From Deroplatys truncata (Eukaryota > Arthropoda > Insecta > Mantodea > Mantidae), in contig CM060988.1 of NCBI GenBank assembly GCA_030765065.1, positions 194,864,565 to 194,928,564 of the forward strand: a DNA stretch of 64,000 nt, written 5' to 3'. The notes beneath the pieces were generated by a model. The model saw only the letters and a list, made by a program, of their open reading frames with translations. It searched no databases and was not told where the DNA came from. Shown here one piece after another: positions 11,296 to 23,431 of the stretch; within the stretch, counting starts at the first letter, position 1, and each line of letters opens with the position of its first letter. The position numbers and the translations under genes were made by a program.

Positions 11296-12005
11296 TTAAT
11301 AAACAAAATCACCTACTTTCCTATTTCTTTCTTCCTGCTTGCTTGTTAGCATTTTCAGTGTAACTAAATCACCACCCATATTATTCCATTTCTTGTCCCA
11401 GAATTTCTCTCTTCATGTTTTTAAGTCTTCACATTCTGTCAGATAATGTTCTATTCTTTCCTCAAAATCACAAAATTCACATATCCCTTTATCATTACCT
11501 CTTAAGTCACTTAAGAATATCGTCCCATTCCTTTTTTATTCACCTGTAAAATTTCAAAGATTTTTTGTTTTCTACCTTTCAACACCCTCCACCCTTTCCC
11601 TCATTTGAACGCAAAAGCCTGGACTGTTCCTTTACCCTTTTAACTATATATCTTTCATTCCTATTTCTTCCAATGCTTTCTTCAACACTGCTCCTAAACT
11701 GTTCTCAATTTTTATACTCTCCTGTCATACCGTACAGCTTCTTAATATCTCCTCCTTTCCTTGTCAAGCATTGATACCAACATTTTGTCATTCTCTCTAA
11801 CATTATGTCTTTCCTAATTCTAGTAAAGCAACTTCCCCGGGGCAGTTCGCGGCAATCCTAGTAATTCTTTACAAAATAAACTAACTCTGGTCCACCTTAT
11901 TTGTTAAATCTGATCCACCTCCCTATATTTCAGTTCCATACAACACTTTCTTCCACCATAGCCGCACATACCCTCTCCAACCATCTCTTGGACATTTATA
12001 ATTTA
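11296..12005 (-). pseudogene. Non-LTR retrotransposon ORF2, C-terminal remnant
   Basis: Read on the minus strand, scattered frames spell a LINE ORF2 C-terminus. VLYGTEI at about 11930-11955 matches the post-reverse-transcriptase LYG-E-WG motif. A LGLPR-like segment lies near 11840-11865. At about 11425-11490 there is a zinc-knuckle-like motif CEFCDFEERIEHYLTEC (C-x2-C, H, C), followed by REKFWDKKW and a stop at 11296-11298. Frameshifts and stops make it inactive. The strong plus-strand pyrimidine bias is the complement of its A-rich sense strand. The clade cannot be assigned from this part. Confidence 0.65.
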
Positions 12006-12410
12006 CACTTACACGATAAAAATCATAAAAAACTTTACATTTTTAGCACAGCCGCTATGTAAGCAACACGATTTCACACAGTGAACATTAGCTTAGGATT
12101 AAGTTAAAACACCTTCACTTGTTCTCTCGTCATTTAAATAACACCATCAGTTGCTGTTTACAGTTTATCCTACTATAAGTGGGTTTTTGCCGTTACATTG
12201 TGACAGGAAGTTTCGTAAATCCATGAGGGATTTCCAAAGGGATTATCCACTTTTAATGTAGCTTTCGCACTGTTTTAGTTTGTGAATATATCTTAGGGGT
12301 ACACAAAACCAAAGAGCGCAGTACCTTGCAAGATGGTTTAGTTCATATCAATTAACATAAAATAAAAACCGTACTATGTCCTATCGAGCTGCAGATAGTT
12401 TTTTAAAACC
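12006..12410. other. No gene seen
   Basis: AT-rich, no supported feature. It may include more of the decayed LINE, but no motif is recognisable. Confidence 0.45.
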
Positions 12411-13115
12411 TCTGATGTGTTACATTCACACGACTCTCTACCCTCTATCGCTTGTTAGTGGGTATACAAATTATTCTTATGAAAGTGAATTTTCTCATAT
12501 AACTTCACTTTAACCGAGACAAACCTTTACGGAAATAGCTGCATTACACACTTCGTTATAGATACACAGGGAATGGCGATAGTCAAATGTTTAATTTCAT
12601 GCTCTCTGCGTGCAATCGCCATAAACAACTGATTATAGAAAGGACTTGCAAAGAATGACAAAGTATTGAACAATTCGAACCATTATTAACGGATATTTCG
12701 GAAATGACTGATGCCACAAAAAAGTTGCTTGATGTAATATGTGTGTTTTAAAGAGTTACAGTGTAGTACGTGCTTTGTGTAGTACGTTTTCGTCTATCGC
12801 TTAACGTCTATCAGTTATACAAGATTATAAAAAACCCTTTCCCAATAGTGTACTTCACAGGCAATTCCCAGAAAATTCAAGATGTACATTTTTTAATGCA
12901 TATCTTAAACATATGGTATTTTAATGAAAATCGTTAAGAGCCATTTTTAAGAAAGTGAAAAATGGTGAGGAATTCTGTTGAAAAACTTAATGTGTCGCAT
13001 CCCTGTACAATCCTCAACCAACCACGAAGTTTGGTATTCAACCTTTTGTTTTTTAGTAATGCTATTCACATACCTACAAGCGCGCATGCTTTCATTGCAA
13101 AAATATGTATTTCTG
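12411..13115 (+). mobile_element. HINE-like repeat, B type, 3'-truncated
   Basis: Starts TCTGATGTGTTACATTCACA, then ACTCTCTACCCTCTATCGCT and the B-type body (TAGCTGCATTACACA, GAACAATTCGAACCATTA, GTTTTCGTCTATCGCTTA) up to a GCTATTCACATACC block. The terminal hairpin is missing. Confidence 0.8.
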
Positions 13116-13394
13116 GTATACAGAAAGAATGTACTTTTTTTCACTGGCCTAGCTACAATAGCGACGACAGAGAGAGAAAAAAAAGATGAAAATTTGCAAG
13201 TAATGTAAGCTGTATTTCAAGAAAATCTCATGTGTAACACATCACTTTCTCTAACCAATACCTCATATAAACCCTTAAATAGAACATCACATAAAACAGT
13301 TTCTTCTACTCCAATTGTTACTTGCAAGAAATATTTGAGTAGAAACGGAAAAGTAAACAATGGTTCGTATATCTTAAGTCAGGTTTTTGTTGCT

Positions 13395-13600
13395 AAGAAC
13401 ACATGCGGGTGTGGGGGTTGTGTGTCTGCCCAACATTCAAGAGGTCCAGATTCGAATACTGGCTAGGGCGAGTCGGTCGGATAAGTTTTTTTCCGTGTTT
13501 TCCGTTATCCCGAAAAGATGAATGTCGTGTAACTTCAAAGCTCTGTGGACATTGGAACATCATTTCACGCAATGTCCGGTATGACCTAACTGGTTAAAGG
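13395..13600 (+). mobile_element. Second tRNA-derived SINE type, plus
   Basis: A tRNA-like head with a B-box-like AGATTCGAATACTGG arm (about 13448-13463) is followed by a body containing a T-run and CCGTGTTTTCCGTTATCCC. A minus-strand sequence at 50150-50278 has the same layout (CATTCGGGAGGTCC, B box, T-run, GGTTTCCC). The A box is weak here. Confidence 0.5.
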
Positions 13601-14097
13601 ACAAAATAGCAACCGCATGGCAAAGAACATTTTGAAAACGACTAATGCTAAAACACGTTACTTCAATGGGCTCTTGTGTAGTTAAGTTTGTGTCTACCAT
13701 GGTTTGCACCAAATGCATCCAGAATGAAATGGACTTCACAAGCGTTCATAGAATATTGAACATACTCAGTTTATTAGTATTCAAATATAACACACTATTT
13801 TACTCAAGGTTTTAGAAAATTAAACGAAAAACTCACCCATGTAAAGGTTAGTTTGGGACTAGGGGAGGGGGTCTTGGGTACTTTGAAATCTTCGCCTGGC
13901 ATAAGTAAACGTTTCTGGCCCAGAAACGCACGTGCACCCAACTTAGGTCCAGTAACCTCAAAGACATATTTTCAGTTAATTTTTTGTATCGAGTTGTTAG
14001 ACGGAATACAATTCTCCCTCTACCTATAAGTGGTAGAGAAAGTAAAAATGACTCAATTGTATTTATAATCAGTTAGTAAAGAACAACACCGCAGAAC
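13601..14097. other. No gene seen
   Basis: No protein-like frame or shared repeat recognised. Confidence 0.5.
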
Positions 14098-14171
14098 CGA
14101 GCGATATGGCTCAGGCAATAGCATTATGTCTCAATTCGGGAGTCCACGGGTTCAAATCCCGTGTAGCGGCC
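14098..14171 (+). repeat. tRNA-like sequence (SINE head or tRNA pseudogene)
   Basis: A-box-like ATGGCTCAGGCAATAG is followed 37 bases on by a perfect T arm, ACGGG-TTCAAAT-CCCGT (about 14145-14161). The acceptor ends do not pair, so it is not a working tRNA. The CCGAGCGA-GGCTC opening is common in tRNA-derived insect repeats. Confidence 0.55.
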
Positions 14172-14796
14172 AATTCACTTCCCCCCCTTTCTTTCCTGAT
14201 TTCGCTCAACCACAGGCAAAAATGGGATTGGACATTCAATTCTACAACCCCAAGGTTCTCTAACAGAGCTAAAAGAAATACAAATAAAATCGAATGTACA
14301 GGAAGACGACTACTCAACTAAGGACATCTATCCAGTATCGCAATCAGTAGTGTGCACTCAAAGAACAGTCAGCACTCCACGATTCCAGTCTATATTCATC
14401 CAAAACTGAGCCAAAAACAGATAGCTCAGGAAGGCGATTACGCAATTATGGCCATTTATCAATACATTTCTAAACAGGCGGTACAGGATGGCGACTATGC
14501 AAAAAAGGCCATTTGTCTGGCAGGTGGACCAACGAACCTAGAGCAATCGTCGCGAATAACCAAGAAGTGAAAGTCTCACTAAAATAATCAAACTTTTACT
14601 CCTACCGCTGCACATTTTATAACGAAACAATTAATGTTGTGGGGGAAAATAGCGCTCTTTAAGGATACCTATGACAAAACTTTAAAATTTTAAGCTAATA
14701 ATGGTAGCTTGTTTTAAATTTACACAGTAGATGTATTATAATGCAAATGTATTACAGCTGAATTTAATATTTATAAATTTGACTAATTTATTTATT
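14172..14796. other. No gene seen
   Basis: Frames here (for example 14352-14570, with two near-repeats of a QDGDYA-like motif) look like chance. The DNA shows an imperfect internal repeat, GGCGATTACGCAATTATGGC / GGCGACTATGCAAAAAAGGC. Confidence 0.5.
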
Positions 14797-15627
14797 ACTT
14801 TCTCTACTACGTATAGCAAGTAGCGGAAGTATTGCATTCCACTAAGAACTTCTATATGAAATTTCACCGAAAAAATGTTTTGAAGCCTCCTGAATACAAA
14901 TAAAGCATTCTTAGAAACATGTCCGTGTGTGTTTGTTTGTGGGTTTGTGAACACCATAACTCAAAAACGAAAAGCCAGATAAATAACAAACTTGGTATTT
15001 AAGTGTATCCTCCAAAGATGTGACACGAAGATTTTTAACAAAATCTCCACAACCCAAAACGCCCTTTACATAGAACATTTTTCAAAAAAGGTTTGTTTTC
15101 TAAAAAAATGGCTCCAACGATTTTTATTAAAATACCTTATATGAAAGGATCTTTACGTGATAATTAGAATGTATATCTTCAATTTTCGGGGAATAGCCTA
15201 TTAAGTCTTCTTCATCCGGAAGGAATTTTGTATAACTGGTAAACGTTAAACGTTACACGAAAAAGTACTGAACAAAAAAAAAATTGAAATCTCTTTAAAA
15301 CACACAATTTATTTAAAATAAGTGGTTTGTGGTATGTGCCGTTTCTGAGAAAACCGTTATTAAAGGTTCGAATTGTTCATTTATTGGTCATTCTCTTAAG
15401 TCCTTTCAACATTCGCGATTGCATGGAAACAGTGCGGAATTTTAAGGCCAGCATATAGCGCCCTGTTCTTAAACACCTATCACTGTTCTCTTTGTATCTA
15501 TAACGAAATGTGTAATGTAACTATTTCTGCAAAGGTTTATTTGGATTAAAATGCAGTAGATTGAAAAATATGCTTTAGTTAGAACAGCTTGTATGCTAAC
15601 ATAAGATTAGAGGGTAGAGAAAGTCAT
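14797..15627 (-). mobile_element. HINE-like repeat, minus, near full length
   Basis: The minus copy begins at its 3' terminus with ACTTTCTCTACTACGTATAG (A-type hairpin) and runs through GTGTGTTTGTTTGTGGG and AACTCAAAAACG to GAGGGTAGAGAAAGTCAT (a B-type 5' end). It is mosaic: A-type 3' end, B-type body. Confidence 0.85.
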
Positions 15628-17299
15628 TTTCTTTTTTGTTATGCCGTTAAAAGAGCCCCTAGCGAAAGAAAATTCCAAATTTTGGCCTAATATTTTTACC
15701 TTAGATTTACATTACCGCACTTTTATAAATTGCCCTCGGTTTCTGTCTCTCTTCCCATCTGGCTCTCGAGTTTTTTTTTTTTTTTAAGATATCAATATGC
15801 TATTTTTTGGCCAAAAATTTTGCAATCTTTGTGTTTAAAAATTAAGAAAGTTTACCTAAATCCATTTCTCAATAAAATCTAAGGTTTTTTTATTGTGCTT
15901 ATGTGAACTTGTGTGGCAAATTTCATTTGTCCATAATAAAAATTACTTTGTAGGAGTATTTTACAAGAAGGAAATGCTGAAAATATCAATAATTAGAAAA
16001 CAGCAGCAAAATATTTGTTTGCATAATACGTCAAAATCCACCAGCTTCATATGTCGGAAATCAGATTCCTTTGTGTAATCATCGGTTGCCCCCTTTTTAT
16101 TTGTCTTCTTCTTTAGTTGCCGTTTTCTTCTGTTAAACTTCGCGTCTTGCTTTGCAATGTACCAGTCAGACCTCACTGCACTGAATATACTAATTTGCTA
16201 CATTTAAACTTGCAGTGCGCCGCTTAAAATGGCGTACATGAGCCAATCATGCATTTTTCGGGTTCGGGCTTGTTTATAAAGTATTCTGTAACATTAAAAA
16301 GAAGGAAAGGATCTATTCGCCAGTTTTCATGAAATTGCAACAAAGGTATCCTGAAACCATAGCACGACTTGGAGCAAATCAGCAGTTGAACGCAAACGCT
16401 AAGATAGTGGAACTGTCCGACCACGTGTTCTGTGTTGTGAAAACAGAGAGCACATGTTCCGCAAGAGGAAGTGACGCACGTGTTGCAGTGAAATCAATTG
16501 GGTGGCGCGTCAGTTTAGGAGGGGATGGTACATATCGATCCAGCCAACTGGCGCCCTGCATATCGTGCGAGGCGAGGTTCGAGTTACTGGATCTCTGCTC
16601 CACGGAACAGAAAACCGCCTAAATAGTTTTACTTTCTCCTATATCTCCCTGAATTCTTCGCTTTGCATGCACGAGGTACGTAATTGCCAAAATAAAGCCA
16701 GTTTTAATTACCTTCATCTTCCTGCAGCTCCACTACAAGTTTACCATATAATACAACACTTTTCTTAAACTTGCCAAAAAAACACCTTGTTTTACGAATG
16801 ATTGAATGTATATGACAAATTGCATGACAACTGCAATAAAATTTGCAATCAAATAATCATGTAAATCTTACGTTTCAGAGCTTCAAAATGCTGCAAGAAG
16901 AATTTGTTTTCCATAGACATATGGATAGTGAGTAATTATGTCAACTTACAACCAAGACATGTACTTGTAATTTTGGATGACATGAAAATCAATTCCGTTT
17001 TGATTTCTCAGCACGAGTTAGTTTTCTGAGCTAACGCACATATTGCACTGATATTTCTTTATTTCCACAAATTACTAAACTGTTCATTTTGTTAAAAATG
17101 CCACAAATACTGCTAAATAATAGTTTTTGCATTTTGACCCCATTTACATGGAATTTACCACACGCATGTTCCACACATTACACGTATAACATTGCTTCCT
17201 ATTATAACCACGGTAATGTTATTTCAACAGGTAACGTTAATTCAAGGTAATGTTATTAGTCACCTAATATCTTAAAAGTTACGGTAGCTTAATCAAAAC
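15628..17299. other. No gene seen
   Basis: Contains a 14-T run near 15773-15786. A GC-richer patch at 16329-16622 holds a 97-codon open frame on the plus strand and an overlapping open frame on the minus strand. Neither shows a domain I recognise. Confidence 0.5.
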
Positions 17300-17465
17300 C
17301 GTTAAAAAGGGTTTTTTGAGAAAATTAAAAAGAATGAAACATGTTCCAAAAGAAAGTATGGGATGGGAGGATGTATTAAAAAATGTTCGCCTTGCATGTA
17401 TTAACCCAGTAACTCAAATACGAAATTTAATGTTCAATACTGAATTATGCTGTTCACATTGGGAC
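17300..17465 (+). mobile_element. Divergent HINE-like fragment
   Basis: Keeps the block order GAGAAAATTAAAA, GGGATGGGAGGAT, TCGCCTTGCATGTATT, TAACTCAAATACG and TTATGCTGTTCACA of the HINE 3' half. The ends are lost. Confidence 0.55.
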
Positions 17466-17942
17466 CTGGAAGAACCACTCGAGGATTGCGAGCGCTGTTA
17501 GCTTTTCCGCGTTGTTAGATTCCCGCCAGGGATGGGGAAATTCTTTCATTAGAAATCCTCCACAGACTAAGGAAGTGCGAGAGACGAAGTGCCTTTGGAA
17601 GAAATGCAGTGAAAATCCACAGTTCGGAACTATTATAAAGACAAAAACAGCGTTTTAACCAGAGAAGCTAAGCCAGCACTTCATTCTCACAGAATGTTAG
17701 CTTTTGAAGACTAGTACTTTTCCTGGTTGATTTAACGCGAAGGGAAAAGGCGGGCCGACACCAAAGCAATATCGTCTGGAACCCGGCCAAGACTTTATTC
17801 TTTCCGTATTGGAGTATCCTTGAAAAGTGCAACGTTAATAAGAAGGGGAAAAACTGTACCTCTTACGTTCTTTGTTGGAACGTAACCAGGCCTTCTTTCT
17901 GCAACACAGATCCTAGCTCACTCATAGATGTTAAACCTTTTA
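17466..17942. other. No gene seen
   Basis: Moderate GC around 17460-17620. No domain recognised. Confidence 0.45.
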
Positions 17943-18550
17943 AAAACAATTCGGTATATTACATTTACATCACCTCTTGTACCTTTGTTTTTACATAGTT
18001 TCCACAAAATATTCTTGCAAGTACTTGTTTTGCTATCTGCCCATTTTATGTTAATCGAGGTAATTGCAATTATACGTACAAGGGCTATACAGACTAAAGC
18101 GATAATTAAATGTTTAAAAGTAGGTCTGGCCTTGGAATTCCATACGCTTTCCATGGCATCACAAAACTACATAGTGAGAAAATATTAAAACAGTATTGAA
18201 CATTGCAAACCAAACACAAGGAATATTTCGAAGCTAACTGATACCACAAAACATTTGAAATACATTGCGTGTCTTAAAGAGATAAACGTTTTGTTATGCA
18301 GTAAGGTTTTGTAAATCTCTTATGGTTTCAGTTATATAAAATTATTAAAATCCATTCAAAGTGAAGTCGAACTTGCAGGCTGTTGCCAGAAAATTCAAGA
18401 TGCGCGCGCGCGCACCTATTTCTAAAGTTTTTTTCTTTTGATTCAGTGGACCTCAAAACACATTTCCGGTGAAATCTCGATGTACAATTTTGGGGCGAAA
18501 TACAGTATCTCCCCCACCTATTGAAAGCAGGTGCAACAGAAAGCAAAAAT
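17943..18550 (+). mobile_element. Divergent HINE-like repeat
   Basis: Runs from a degraded 5' end (TACATTTACATCACCTCTTG) through TTAATCGAGGTAATTGCA and TATGGTTTCAGTTATATAAA to CATTTCCGGTGAAATCTCGA, and a decayed 3' end AACAGAAAGC followed by A. The GCGCGCGCGCAC run at 18402-18413 occupies the usual microsatellite zone. Confidence 0.65.
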
Positions 18551-19020
18551 GTTGAATAAAAATTTATTAACATAATGTTTGTGACAAATTTAGAAATGTA
18601 CAAAATTTCGAAAGTGAGTAATTATGGAGTTTTTTTCTTTAGTATTATCTGAGTACGTAAAAACCTCCGAGAGAAACTGTTTAAAACTTCAGATCACATT
18701 GGAACCATAAAGACGCACAAGTTTGTGCAATTTTAAACGTTTTATCTTTATTAACACCCCAGAGGAAGCAGTTTCATTATCAGTTTTCAAAACATCAAAT
18801 CGCATGTACAATGGAAAGATAGGCGATAGGGAATGTAAGAATGGAAAGGTGGAACGCGAGAGGGAGAGAAAAATGGAGGGAAAGTGCGGAGCGACACAAA
18901 GCAACGTGAACAGAGATGCGAGTTCTGCTAGTGGTTAAATTAAGTTCAAAAAAATTTCAGTGATTACTAAGGAACACAGAGAAATAAAAGCAATAATTTT
19001 AAACAATGTTATGTTACAAA
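18551..19020. other. No gene seen
   Basis: Both strands have an open frame of about 71 codons at 18689-18938, caused by a purine-rich GAGAGGGAGAG stretch. It is not protein-like. Confidence 0.5.
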
Positions 19021-19142
19021 CACGGACTTTCTCTACCCCTATCGTTTATTTGAATATAGCGTCTATGAATTATTCTTGTGAAAGCTACCCCTATCGTTTA
19101 TTTGAATATAGCGTCTATGAATTATTCTTGTGAAAGCTTATT
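19021..19142 (+). mobile_element. HINE 5' fragment with a 52-bp tandem duplication
   Basis: Starts with GGACTTTCTCTACCCCTATC. The unit CTACCCCTATCGTTTATTTG...GTGAAAG (52 bp) is present twice, head to tail (19034-19085, 19086-19137), and is identical by eye. The fragment is cut by the next HINE copy. Confidence 0.8.
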
Positions 19143-20932
19143 ACTTTCTCTACTACGTAAAGTAAGTAGGGTAAGTATTGTATTCCACCCAAAAATTCGA
19201 TATCGAGATTTCACCGGAAATATATGTTTTGAGACCCCGTGAATCCAAAACATCCGATGTGTTACACTCACATGACTTTCTCTACTCTTGTACAATCTAT
19301 TTTTACAAACGTTTATTCTCCATATGCTTCATGTTAATCGAGATATCGAGATGTCAATCTTATTGCTAATTTCTTGTAGATGCAAGGGGAATATGGTAGG
19401 TTTTAAGCGATAGTCAAATATTTTAACGCTGGTTGCTATGTGGAGCATTTCATTCTCTTTGCATGTCCAGGACATAACATGAATAACGAATTTGAGAAAA
19501 AGTACAAGTATTGGAAAATTTAAGGGAATAACAAGCAATATCTCGAAAACGGTTCACTCGACCAAAGAAATGTATATGACATAAATTATGTATTTTAACG
19601 CGATCTACATTTTTTGTGTAGTAAACGTTTGTGTATCTCTTATGGTTTACCAGTTATGCAAAAGTTGTTCACAATGAAGAATACTTTTGGAGACATTCCC
19701 AGAAAATTCGAGATATACATTTCATTTCTCATAACAATATCTTAAACATATATTTTAATCAAAATCGTTAGAGCCATTTTTGAGAAAATTAAAACTTTCG
19801 AAAAATGTTCCATGTAAAGGGTAGTCTGGGGTGGGGGGGGTTTTCTTGAAAACCTTCGTGTCGCATCTCTGGAAGATGCTGAACCTAAATACCAAGTTTG
19901 GTGTTTATCTGACTGTTCGTTTGTGAGTTATGCTGTTCACAGACATACAGACAGACAGACAGACACACACACACACACACATGTTTCCAAAAATGCTTTT
20001 TTTGGATTCAGGGAGTATTTCCGGTGAAATTTCGGTATCGAATTTTTGGGTGGAATACAATACTTCCCCTACTTACTATACGTAGTAGAGAGTAAAAAGG
20101 CATTTTTGGAAACATGTCCGTGTGTGTGTGTCTGTGAACAGCATAACTCAGAAACAAACAATCGGATAAACACCGAACTTGGTATTTCGGTTCAGTATCT
20201 TTCAGAGATGCGACGCGAAGGTTTTCAAGAAAATCCCCCCACCCCAGATTACCCTTTACATGCAACATTTTTCGAAAATTTTAATTTTCTCAAAAATGGC
20301 TCTAATGATTTTGATTAAAATATCAATGTGTTTAAGATATTTTCATGAAAAATAAAATGTAGATCTTGAATTTTCTGGGAATGTCTCCAAAAGTATTCTT
20401 CATTGTGAACGACTTTTGCATAACTGATAAACCATAAGAGATACACAAAATTTTACTGCACAAAAAATGTAGATCGCATTACAATACACAATTTATGTCA
20501 CATACATTTTTTTTGAGTGAACCATTTTCGAGATATTGCTTGTTATTCCCTTAAATTTTTAATACTTATTTTCTCAAATGGGAATTCGTTATTCATTTTT
20601 TTTGTCTTGGCTATGCAAAGAGTATTAATTTGTGGCAAAGAGAATGGTGCTGCGCCTAGCAACCATCTATTATGAGTAATGTCTATGCTTAAAGGCTACT
20701 GTATTTCTATATTGCCCTTGCAAATACAAAACAAGGGGAACATAGTACGCGTTAAGCGATAGTCAAATATTTTTAAAACTGGTCGCTATGTGTAAAATGT
20801 AATTCTCTTTGCATGTCAAAAGATCGTTTCTGCAAATGTTTATCTCGATTAATAGAAATAGATGGAGAATAAGAGTTTGTAAAAACAGTTTGTACAAGAG
20901 TAGAGAAAGTCATGTGAGTGTAGCACATCAGA
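19143..20932 (-). mobile_element. HINE-like repeat, A type, minus, split by another copy
   Basis: A minus copy whose 3' end lies at 19143-19252 and whose remainder resumes at 20094 and runs to the 5' end ATCAGA at 20932. Read without 19253-20093 the two parts join into one normal element, interrupted in the tract complementary to the T7 of AAAATGCTTTTTTTGGATTC. Confidence 0.88.
19253..20093 (+). mobile_element. HINE-like repeat, A type, plus, nested insert
   Basis: Full-length copy from TCCGATGTGTTACAC to GTAGTAGAGAGT, inserted antiparallel into the A-run of the copy at 19143-20932. It has the 5' subterminal ACTTTCTCTACT, an (ACAG)n/(AC)n microsatellite at about 19940-19980, and the 3' hairpin TACTA-TACG-TAGTA. 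Confidence 0.9.
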
Positions 20933-20938
20933 TTTTTT

Positions 20939-21293
20939 GTATAGTGCGTTTTCGAATATCGCTTAACGTTTACCAATTAAGCAAAATTGTATAAAATTCG
21001 TTCCGAATGAAGAAAACTTCACAGGTTATTCCCGGAAAATTCAAGAAATACATTCTATCTGTCATGTAAATATCCTTAATATATGGTATTTTAACCAAAG
21101 TCATTAGCCTTTTCGAGAAAATCGAAAATTTCGAAGAATGTTCCACGTAAAGGTTAGTTGGGCCGGGAGGATTTTCTTGAAAATAATCTTGTCCCATCTT
21201 TGGAAGGTAGTTATCTTAAAAACTAAGCTTAGTATTTATCTGACTTTTTGTTTCCCTTCACACGCACACGGAACTTTTCTAAAAATGCTTTTT
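20939..21293 (+). mobile_element. HINE-like repeat, B type, middle to microsatellite
   Basis: Begins inside the TTTTTTGTATAGTGCGTTTTCG block directly after the previous minus copy's terminal T run, and ends at AAAATGCTTTTT where another minus copy is inserted. Its own 5' and 3' ends are missing. Confidence 0.8.
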
Positions 21294-22022
21294 ACTTTCT
21301 CTACTACGTATGGTAAGTAGGGGAAGTATTGCATTCCACCCAAAAATTCGATACCGAGGTTTCACTGGAAATATATGTTCTGAGGTCTCCTGAATCCAGA
21401 AAAAGCATTTTTGGAAACATGTCCGTGTGTGTGTCTGTCTGTCTGTGAACCTAATAACTCAGAAACGATACATTTTTAGAAACGAAAAGTCGAATAAATA
21501 CCAAAGTTTATTTAGGTTCAGTACCTTCCAAGGATGCGATACGAAGATTTTCGAGAAAATTCCCCAACCCAAACTTCCCTTTACATGGAACATTTTTCGA
21601 AAGTTATGATTTTCTAAAAACTCTCTAACATAACGCTATAGTTTAGCGATAGACGAAAACGTATTACACAAAAATTGTTGCTCTCTTTAAAAAATACAAT
21701 TTACTTCAAATAGGTTTTTTTGTGACATAAGCCATTTCTGAGATTATTAAAGGTTTGAATTGTTCATACTTTATCAGCATTCACTTGTTTCTCGCGATTG
21801 CGGTAAACAGTATGGAATCTTAAGTCCAGCATATAGCGTCCAGTTCTTAAACATTTGATTATCGCTGTTTCCTTTGAATCCGTGACGAAATGTGTAATGT
21901 AGATGTCTCTGCAAATTAAAATGTATAGCAGATAGAAAAATAAGCTTTTAGTAAAAATAGTTTGTATATCCACTAATAAATGATAGAGGGTAGAGAAAGT
22001 CATATGAATGTGTCACATCAGA
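21294..22022 (-). mobile_element. HINE-like repeat, minus, mosaic
   Basis: 3' end ACTTTCTCTACTACGTATGG (A type), GTGTGTGTCTGTCTGTCTGTG microsatellite, then a shortened body and a B-type 5' end (GATAGAGGGTAGAGAAAGTC ... ATCAGA). It is inserted in the T-run of the plus fragment that ends at 21293. Confidence 0.85.
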
Positions 22023-22716
22023 TTTTTCAGTTTGAGTCTATCTTTCCAAGTTTCCAAATGTTGCACATTTTCTTATTAAAACTAAGAATGCAAAGGGCCG
22101 CGTAAGTAACAATCCTCGTTTGTTCCGCAGATCTGAGTGCGCACGCCCAGAGGCGCAGGAAACGAAAGCTGTGAAACTCTAGCTCGCGGCATAAGGAGTA
22201 AGGACATCGAAGGTCGGAGCAAGGGTCAGATATAAGTCGTGCCGCGATTTGGTATGAATATACAAATGGCGCGACAACCAGACATCCATAAGAACTTCTT
22301 GCTCTGTCGGATGACACCCTCATGTTTGTGCAAAAGGTCCGAAAATTGTACAGCGTATTTGCTTAAGGCAAACAGGTATTCTTGGCTGAATGCAATCATC
22401 TCTACGAATAAGAAAGCGGATGAACTGGGTGGGGAAGATGTTGGACATTTCCGTCGGAAATGCTCACATCATCCATGCAATACCGTAAAATTCGTGAACA
22501 ACTCACTTATGTACATCCTGAAATGCAAATAGGCTGTAGCCAGATGTCCAAATAGTCATACCTTCATCTTGCGCAGGCTGAGGGAATGACATCTGAACTA
22601 GCAATTTTTCACAGAGGATTTCGAGGATTCGGCTGGTGGAGGAATTTATTTCTAATCAGAACCATTGTTTGTCCTCCACGCAGCCTGCAACTGTGAATGA
22701 ATGTTTATTAAAAAAA
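22023..22716. other. No gene seen
   Basis: A patch with higher GC at about 22095-22260 and short frames on both strands. No domain, boxes or shared repeat recognised. Confidence 0.5.
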
Positions 22717-23388
22717 CTGATGCGATACATTCATATGACTTTCTCTACCCTCTATCGTTTATTATGGGTATACAAATATCCTTAAGTTAATTGCTTTCTC
22801 TACTACGTAGAGTAAGTAGGGGAAGTACTGCATTCCACCCGAGACCTCGATACCGAGATTTCACCGGAAATACATGTTTTGAGCTGCCCTGAATCCAAAT
22901 AAATCACTTTTGGTAACGTATCCGTATGTGTGCGCCTGTATGTGAACACCATTAACTCGAAAACGAAAAGTTGGAAAAATACCAAACTTGGTATTTGAGT
23001 GTAGTATCTTCCAAGGCTGCGACACGAAGATTTTCAAGAAAATCCGCCCATCCGCCCTGTACATGAAATATTAGTCGAACATTTTGATTTTCTCAAAAAT
23101 GCCTATGACGATTTTGATTAAAATATCATATGTTTAAGATATTTTCATGACAAATTAAATGCATATCTTGAATATTCTGGGAATGTTCCCAAAAGTGCTC
23201 TTCTTTCTGAATGGCCTTTGCGTAAATCGTAAGCAATAGACAAAATTTTACTACACAAAAAAAAGTAAATCTCGTTAAAATACAATTTATGTCATACATT
23301 TTTGGGGGGGATGGGGTGCACCATTTCCGAGACATGCCTTATTTGTTTGAATTTTCCAATACTTCTACTTTTTCCCATATGGGAATGC

Positions 23389-23431
<43 letters not shown>

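Noticed and set aside
16329..16622. 97-codon open frame with overlapping minus-strand frame
   Set aside because: GC-richer DNA keeps frames open on both strands. No domain, no splice context and no start context that favours it.
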